From Thermoleophilia bacterium (lineage in GTDB: Bacteria; Actinomycetota; Thermoleophilia; Gaiellales; Gaiellaceae), in contig JABFWJ010000359.1 of assembly GCA_013362295.1 (NCBI GenBank), positions 1-5,602 of the forward strand: DNA of 5,602 bases, written 5' to 3'. Position numbers and translations under genes: made by a program. Shown one piece after another: positions 1-5,602 of this stretch (position 1 is the first letter of the stretch; each line of letters begins with the position of its first letter). The notes beneath the pieces were generated by a model that searched no databases, was not told the DNA's origin, and saw nothing but the letters and a program-made list of their open reading frames with translations.

Positions 1-1093
1 GATTACGGTTGCGAAAGAGGAGCTTGCCGGCAAGCTCGCGATCGTCGCGCGCGGGGTCTCGGCGCGCACCACCGTTCTCGTGCTCGGCGGCATTCAACTG
101 CGCGCCGAGGAAGGCCAGCTGCATCTCGCTGCGACCGACATGGAGGTCTCGCTCCGCGCGGCGGTCGACGCGCAGGTGGCCGACGAAGGAACGGTTGTCG
201 TCCCCGGCCGGCTGCTGCTCGACATCGCACGCTCCTTGCCCGACAACGACGTGACGATCGAGCACAAGCCCGAAGAGGCGGTTGTCGTCGTCACGGCAGG
301 GAACGCGAACTACCGGCTGCACACGTACTCGGCGGAGGACTTCCCGAGGCTGCCCGAGGTGAACACGGACGCGCTCTACGCGATCGAGCGGGACGCACTC
401 GTCGAGACCGTCGCGCGTGTCGGCCGCAGCGCCTCACGCGACGAGAGCCGCCCCGTCCTCACCGGCATCCTCGTCCGCTTCGAGCCGGGCCGCATCGTGA
501 TGGCCGCGACGGACTCGTATCGCCTCGCCGTCAAGGAGACACCGGTCGAGGCCGCGCTTCCGGATCTCGAGGCGATTATCCCGGCCCGCGCGCTCCAGGA
601 GCTCGCACGCATCGCCACCGGCGCGGACGAGGTGCAACTCGGCCTGCAGGAGAACCACGTCGTCTTCGGCGCCGACGGCACCTGGCTGACGACACGGCGC
701 ATCGACGGCCAGTTCCCGAACTACCGCCAGCTGCTCCCGGAGCAGTTCGAGTACGAGCTCTCGCTGCCGCGAGAGGAGCTGCTCGAGGTCGTCCGGCGCG
801 TCTCCCTGATGGCGCAGCGCAACTCGCCGCTCCGCCTGCGTTTCGCCGACGGGGACTTGACCGTATCCGCGGTGACGCAGGATGTCGGCGAGGCGCGCGA
901 GTCGCTGCCGGCGCCGTTCACCGGCGAGCCGATGGAGATCGGGTTCAACGCCGAGTTCCTGCGCGACGGTCTCGACTCGGTCGACTCCGAGACGATCAAG
1001 TTCAAGCTGATCAGCCCGCTCCGGCCGGCGGTGCTCGAGGGCGAGGCCGACGACTACGTCTACCTGATCATGCCGATCAGGCTCGCCGGCTAG
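1..1093 (+). CDS. dnaN: DNA polymerase III beta subunit (sliding clamp), 5'-partial
   Basis: DnaN forms the ring-shaped dimer that encircles DNA and tethers the replicative polymerase and other clamp-binding proteins. The frame is open from base 2 (first full codon ATT) to TAG 1091-1093, giving 363 visible residues against about 366 in E. coli. The visible N-terminus (ITVAKEELAGKL) matches the family start, so only one to three codons are missing; the in-frame GTG at 80 is too far inside to be the start. Three clamp domains of about 120 residues each fit the length. Family marks include ATDSYRLAV near residues 169-177, FPNYRQLLP around bases 712-738, and the terminal MPIRL (1070-1084), which corresponds to the E. 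coli C-terminal MPMRL and is followed here by two extra residues, Ala-Gly. It is the first gene of the visible cluster and lies 25 bases before recF; dnaA and oriC are expected just upstream. Identification is secure. Confidence 0.97.
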   Translation, partial: ITVAKEELAGKLAIVARGVSARTTVLVLGGIQLRAEEGQLHLAATDMEVSLRAAVDAQVADEGTVVVPGRLLLDIARSLPDNDVTIEHKPEEAVVVVTAGNANYRLHTYSAEDFPRLPEVNTDALYAIERDALVETVARVGRSASRDESRPVLTGILVRFEPGRIVMAATDSYRLAVKETPVEAALPDLEAIIPARALQELARIATGADEVQLGLQENHVVFGADGTWLTTRRIDGQFPNYRQLLPEQFEYELSLPREELLEVVRRVSLMAQRNSPLRLRFADGDLTVSAVTQDVGEARESLPAPFTGEPMEIGFNAEFLRDGLDSVDSETIKFKLISPLRPAVLEGEADDYVYLIMPIRLAG

Positions 1094-1099
1094 GTGTTC

Positions 1100-1121
1100 G
1101 AGAGCTAGGCAACGCTGGCTG
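1100..1121 (+). promoter_or_regulatory. Putative ribosome binding site and CTG start of recF
   Basis: The sequence GAGAGCTAGG (1100-1109) precedes CTG 1119-1121, with AGG ending nine bases before the codon. No other ATG, GTG, TTG, CTG or ATH codon exists in the recF frame between the upstream TGA (1065) and 1119. The proposed start gives the normal RecF N-terminus and puts the Walker lysine at position 36. The Shine-Dalgarno match is weak, so expression may depend on translational coupling to dnaN, which ends 25 bases upstream. Confidence 0.55.
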
Positions 1122-2165
1122 CTCGTCGAGCACGTCACGCTCAGGAACTATCGCTCGTACGCGAGCCTCGATCTCACGCTGACACGCGGGCTCGTGCTCG
1201 TGGTCGGGCCCACCGGCGTCGGCAAGACGAACCTGCTCGAGTCGCTGCACGTGGCGACGCAGGGGTTCTCGCCGCGCACGCGGCAGGACGCGCAGTTGAT
1301 CCGCTTCGGCGAGCCCGCCGGCCGCATCGCGCTCGGCGGCTACCGCGCGGAGACGAAGCTCGACGTCTCGGTGACGCTCCGCCGCGACCAGGCGAAGGAG
1401 GCCCGTCTCAACGGCGCGCGGCTTCCGTCCGCCGAGTCGCTGCGGCGTGAGCTGTCGACGCTCGTCTTCACACCCGACCGGCTGACCGTTGTCAAGGGCG
1501 GCCCGGCTGCGCGGCGGGCCTACTTCGACCGTGTGCTCGCGCGCCTGTTCCCAGCCCGCGCCGGCGCGCCGCAGGACTACCTTGCCGCACTGGCGCAGCG
1601 CAACGCCGCACTCCGGCGAGTGCAGCTTCGTCTGTCGGATCACACCGCGCTCGCTCCGTGGACCGAACGCGTCGCGGAGCTCGGCGCAGCGCTCGTCGAA
1701 CAGCGCCGCGCCACCCTCGCGGCGCTCGCTCACGCGTTCGCCGAGCGGGCGGACGAGCTCGGGCTGCCGGATGCGCGACTCGGCTACGAGGCCGAGCCTC
1801 CGACGGTCGCGCTCCTCGAGGCCGGCCTGGCGCGCGACGTCGAGCGCGGCACGACCGGCATCGGCCCGCATCTCGACGACGTCCTCGTTGCGAGCGGCGC
1901 GCGCGACCTGCGCCGCTTCGGCTCGCAGGGCGAGCAGCGACTCGCGGTGCTGTCACTGCTGCTCGCGGAGGCCGAGTTGTTGCCGACACCGCCGCTCCTT
2001 CTTTTCGACGATGTTCTGTCGGAGCTCGACCCGGGGCGACGCGAGGTCCTCGCTCGCCGTGTCGCGGGCATGGGGCAGACGATGATCACCGCGACGCACC
2101 GTTCGGCGCTGCCGATCGCGCCCGCACAGTTGGTCGAGGTGGAGCATGGATCCGCTCGGACCTGA
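1119..2165 (+). CDS. recF: DNA replication and repair protein RecF, probable CTG start
   Basis: RecF is an SMC/ABC-like ATPase that acts with RecO and RecR to load RecA at single-strand gaps. From CTG 1119 the product has 348 residues (E. coli 357). It begins MLVEHVTLRNYRSY, which aligns without gaps to family N-termini. Walker A is GPTGVGKT at residues 30-37, with lysine 36 as in E. coli RecF. The signature motif SQGEQ is at 269-273, Walker B LLLFDD ends at Asp297-Asp298, and the D-loop SELD is at 301-304. The frame opens after a TGA at 1065, and no ATG, GTG or TTG occurs before GTG 1194. Starting at GTG 1194 would delete the first strand and the RNYRS segment, so CTG 1119 is chosen. An AGG (1107-1109) nine bases upstream could serve as ribosome binding site. 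Walker A has Thr where most RecF proteins have Asn. The product identity is firm; the start is an inference. Confidence 0.93.
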   Translation: MLVEHVTLRNYRSYASLDLTLTRGLVLVVGPTGVGKTNLLESLHVATQGFSPRTRQDAQLIRFGEPAGRIALGGYRAETKLDVSVTLRRDQAKEARLNGARLPSAESLRRELSTLVFTPDRLTVVKGGPAARRAYFDRVLARLFPARAGAPQDYLAALAQRNAALRRVQLRLSDHTALAPWTERVAELGAALVEQRRATLAALAHAFAERADELGLPDARLGYEAEPPTVALLEAGLARDVERGTTGIGPHLDDVLVASGARDLRRFGSQGEQRLAVLSLLLAEAELLPTPPLLLFDDVLSELDPGRREVLARRVAGMGQTMITATHRSALPIAPAQLVEVEHGSART

Positions 2166-2574
2166 GGTGAGATCGGAGCTCGCCCGCTTCGGCCCGCAGG
2201 CCGGGATGGCCGACCTCGTCGAGCGCTGGCCCGCGGTCGTCGGGGAAGCGATCGCCCGCAACGCGTGGCCTGCGCGCATCGCGCGCGACGGCACGCTGCA
2301 CGTCAACACCGCCGACTCCGTGTGGGCGTTCGAGCTCGGGCAGCGCGCCGCGGAGATCGCGGTGAGGCTCGAGGTGCCCGGCGCCCGCTTTGCGCCCGGG
2401 CCGCTGCCGGAGGCTTCCCCCGAGCGTCCTCCCGACGTCGTCGAGGCGACCCCGGAGGAGGTCGAGCGGGCGCGTGCGATCGCCTCCCGCATCGACGACG
2501 AGAAGCTGCGCGAAAGTGTGGAAAAAGCGGTCTCTTTGAGCCTGGCGCGCGGGCGCTCGGACCGCCCGATCTGA
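2146..2574 (+). CDS. dciA: DUF721 / DciA-family protein, likely replicative helicase-associated
   Basis: This is a 142-residue protein of the DUF721 (DciA) family. Characterised DciA proteins bind the replicative helicase DnaB and help its loading or function in bacteria lacking DnaC or DnaI; that role is inferred here from family and context. The core lies at about residues 20-80, with the pattern LVERWPAVVGEAIA (24-37), a DGTLHV strand (48-53) and DSVWAFEL (57-64), matching the family's WxxvVG and WaxEL marks. A Pro-rich linker (about 84-103) leads to a charged helical tail (about 104-135), so the core is N-terminal here. The start ATG 2146 has GAGG six bases upstream (2136-2139) and lies inside recF, overlapping it by 20 bases, which suggests translational coupling. 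A GTG at 2167 is a weaker alternative start. The stop codon overlaps the putative gyrB promoter. The family assignment is good; the exact function in this organism is not shown. Confidence 0.88.
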   Translation: MDPLGPEVRSELARFGPQAGMADLVERWPAVVGEAIARNAWPARIARDGTLHVNTADSVWAFELGQRAAEIAVRLEVPGARFAPGPLPEASPERPPDVVEATPEEVERARAIASRIDDEKLRESVEKAVSLSLARGRSDRPI

Positions 2575-2580
2575 TACACT
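2572..2580 (+). promoter_or_regulatory. Candidate extended -10 promoter for gyrB(A)
   Basis: TGATACACT fits the extended -10 pattern TGnTAnnnT, with the -10 hexamer TACACT at 2575-2580. No convincing -35 hexamer lies 16-18 bases upstream, which is tolerable for extended -10 promoters. Transcription would start near 2586-2588, at the foot of the inverted repeat, giving a leader of about 38 bases before gyrB ATG 2625. The element overlaps the dciA stop codon. It stands out as one of the few AT-containing stretches in a GC-rich region, but it is inferred from sequence only. Confidence 0.45.
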
Positions 2581-2586
2581 TCCAGT

Positions 2587-2613
2587 GCCTCGCAAAACGG
2601 CCGTTTTGCAGGC
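2587..2613 (+). promoter_or_regulatory. Perfect 18-bp palindrome / hairpin in the gyrB leader
   Basis: Bases 2592-2609 (GCAAAACGGCCGTTTTGC) are a perfect palindrome. The symmetry extends outward: GCCT (2587-2590) pairs with AGGC (2610-2613) if C2591 is bulged. As RNA this gives a 7-bp stem plus 4 more pairs around a GGCC loop. A short pyrimidine run, CTTTCTT (2614-2620), follows. It could be an operator for a dimeric regulator near the gyrB transcription start, a 5' hairpin on gyrB mRNA that stabilises it or limits translation, or a weak intrinsic terminator for dnaN-recF-dciA. The poor U-tract and the position just downstream of a candidate -10 make the first two likelier. The structure is certain; its role is not. 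Confidence 0.6.
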
Positions 2614-2624
2614 CTTTCTTGATT

Positions 2625-5021
<2,397 letters not shown>

Positions 5022-5024
<3 letters not shown>

Positions 5025-5035
5025 GCGCCCTGTTG
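5022..5035 (+). promoter_or_regulatory. Ribosome binding site and TTG start of gyrA
   Basis: TAGG (5022-5025) includes the gyrB stop codon TAG and lies seven bases before TTG 5033-5035. From this TTG the protein reads MSELDTGALGPGRIEPRELE, whose length and ELEQEMRSSFLDYAM continuation match GyrA N-termini. The first in-frame ATG (5099) is already within the conserved N-terminal helix and would remove part of it. CTG 5030 is in frame but has only four bases of spacing. The arrangement points to gyrA translation coupled to gyrB. Confidence 0.65.
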
Positions 5036-5602
5036 TCTGAGCTCGACACAGGCGCTCTGGGTCCCGGCCGCATCGAGCCGCGCGAGCTCGAGCAGGAGAT
5101 GCGCTCGAGCTTCCTCGACTACGCGATGTCGGTCATCGTCTCGCGCGCGCTGCCGGACGTGCGCGACGGGCTGAAGCCGGTGCACCGCCGCGTCCTCTAC
5201 TCGATGTGGACGAACGGCAACCGTCCCGGCCGGCCGTACGTGAAGAGCGCGAACATCGTCGGCTACGTGATGGGGAACCATCACCCGCACGGCGACAGCG
5301 CGATCTACGACACGCTCGTGCGCATGGCGCAGCCGTTCTCCCTGCGCTATCCGCTGGTCGACGGACAGGGCAACTTCGGCTCGATTGACGACGACCCACC
5401 AGCGGCGATGAGATATTGCTGCTCCGCCGACACGCGGATCGCGACTTCTCGCGGGACGCAGCGCATCGGCGACATTTTCGACGCGGCGCCGCACAGCGAC
5501 AACGATGTCGAGCTTGAGGTGCTCGACCGCCTCGGCCGGCCGGTACACGCGTCGAAGCTCTTCCACTCCGGTGATCATTCGACGCTGCGGCTGCGCACGC
5601 GC
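5033..5602 (+). CDS. gyrA: DNA gyrase subunit A precursor, intein-interrupted, 3'-partial
   Basis: GyrA is the DNA cleavage and rejoining subunit of gyrase. The visible frame, from TTG 5033 to the window edge, gives 190 residues: 128 of N-extein and 62 of intein. Extein marks in order are RSSFLDYAMSVIVSRALPDV, RDGLKPVHRRVLYSM, HPHGDSAIYDTLVRMAQPFS, VDGQGNFGSIDDDP and AAMRY. Tyr128 (5414-5416) corresponds to E. coli Tyr122, which forms the covalent link to DNA. The quinolone-determining positions are Ser89 and Asp93 (E. coli Ser83 and Asp87), the wild-type susceptible residues. Directly after Tyr128 the expected Thr-Glu-x-Arg-Leu is replaced by intein sequence starting at Cys129, so the remaining extein must lie beyond the window after the intein. 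It is cotranscribed with gyrB, probably with a coupled start. Gyrase activity would require protein splicing. Identification is secure; the start codon is inferred. Confidence 0.95.
   Translation, partial: MSELDTGALGPGRIEPRELEQEMRSSFLDYAMSVIVSRALPDVRDGLKPVHRRVLYSMWTNGNRPGRPYVKSANIVGYVMGNHHPHGDSAIYDTLVRMAQPFSLRYPLVDGQGNFGSIDDDPPAAMRYCCSADTRIATSRGTQRIGDIFDAAPHSDNDVELEVLDRLGRPVHASKLFHSGDHSTLRLRTR
5417..5602 (+). mobile_element. GyrA intein, N-terminal 62 residues (truncated by window end)
   Basis: Immediately after the catalytic tyrosine the frame stays open but leaves gyrase homology and begins CCSADTRIATSRGTQRIGDI. This matches intein splicing block A: nucleophile Cys1, Asp5 and a Gly-containing hydrophobic strand. 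Later segments, SDND (27-30), VLDRLGRPV (35-43) and LFHSGDHS (48-55), closely parallel the mycobacterial GyrA inteins as I remember them (for example VLDRHGNPV and LFHSGEH in M. xenopi), and the insertion point after MRY is the same. The spacing Cys-x3-Asp identifies the first of the two adjacent Cys residues as Cys1. Block B with its TxxH, any homing endonuclease domain, the C-terminal His-Asn and the +1 Thr are outside the window. Whether it is a mini-intein or carries a LAGLIDADG endonuclease cannot be told. Intact N-terminal residues suggest splicing competence. Confidence 0.92.

Noticed and set aside
1094..1108. Mini-ORF GTG TTC GAG AGC TAG immediately after the dnaN stop, possibly a leader peptide or the true recF start before a frameshift
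   Set aside because: Four codons are too few to support as a leader, and CTG 1119 alone gives a normal-length RecF N-terminus; a sequencing indel here remains possible.
2536..2541. TTGAGC as a -35 hexamer for the gyrB promoter
   Set aside because: The gap to TACACT is 33 bases, far outside the 16-18 base range.
2265..2624. In-frame upstream extension of gyrB by 120 codons (GTG 2265)
   Set aside because: It overlaps dciA in another frame, its translation is Arg/Ala-rich and unlike any gyrase N-terminus, and ATG 2625 begins exactly where GyrB homology starts.
5420..5422. Second Cys as the intein nucleophile, with the junction after Tyr-Cys
   Set aside because: Only the first Cys keeps the Cys-x3-Asp spacing and the known MRY|C insertion site.

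Overview
The window is a GC-rich, tightly packed plus-strand stretch of the replication-origin gene cluster: dnaN (lacking only its first one to three codons), recF, a DUF721/DciA-family gene, gyrB, and the start of gyrA. This order, with a DUF721 gene between recF and gyrB, is the classic arrangement downstream of dnaA and oriC in Actinomycetota. The base composition, G/C-ending codons and protein sequences fit a high-GC actinobacterial lineage. The proteins are not closely mycobacterial or streptomycete, and a deep class such as Thermoleophilia is a reasonable guess, but the sequence alone does not prove it.

Layout: dnaN ends at 1093. After 25 bases recF begins, apparently at a CTG codon (1119), and runs to 2165. 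dciA overlaps the end of recF (2146-2574). A 50-base leader follows, the only sizeable non-coding stretch. It is preceded by an extended -10-like element that overlaps the dciA stop codon, and it contains a perfect 18-bp palindrome. gyrB runs from 2625 to 5024. gyrA starts 8 bases after it, probably at TTG 5033, and continues past the right edge. No gene is supported on the minus strand.

The most notable content is at the right edge. The GyrA reading frame is interrupted directly after the catalytic tyrosine (residue 128) by the N-terminal 62 residues of an intein. It occupies the position used by mycobacterial GyrA inteins and resembles them. Codon choice becomes less GC-rich from about 5390 onward, beginning in the extein codons before the junction, as expected if the intein arrived by homing with co-conversion of flanking DNA.

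The genes work together in chromosome replication and topology. DnaN is the sliding clamp, RecF helps load RecA at gapped or stalled forks, DciA assists the replicative helicase, and GyrB with GyrA form DNA gyrase. GyrA would be inactive until the intein splices out. GyrB carries a long insertion in its TOPRIM region of the kind best known from Gram-negative gyrases, which is unexpected for this gene order.
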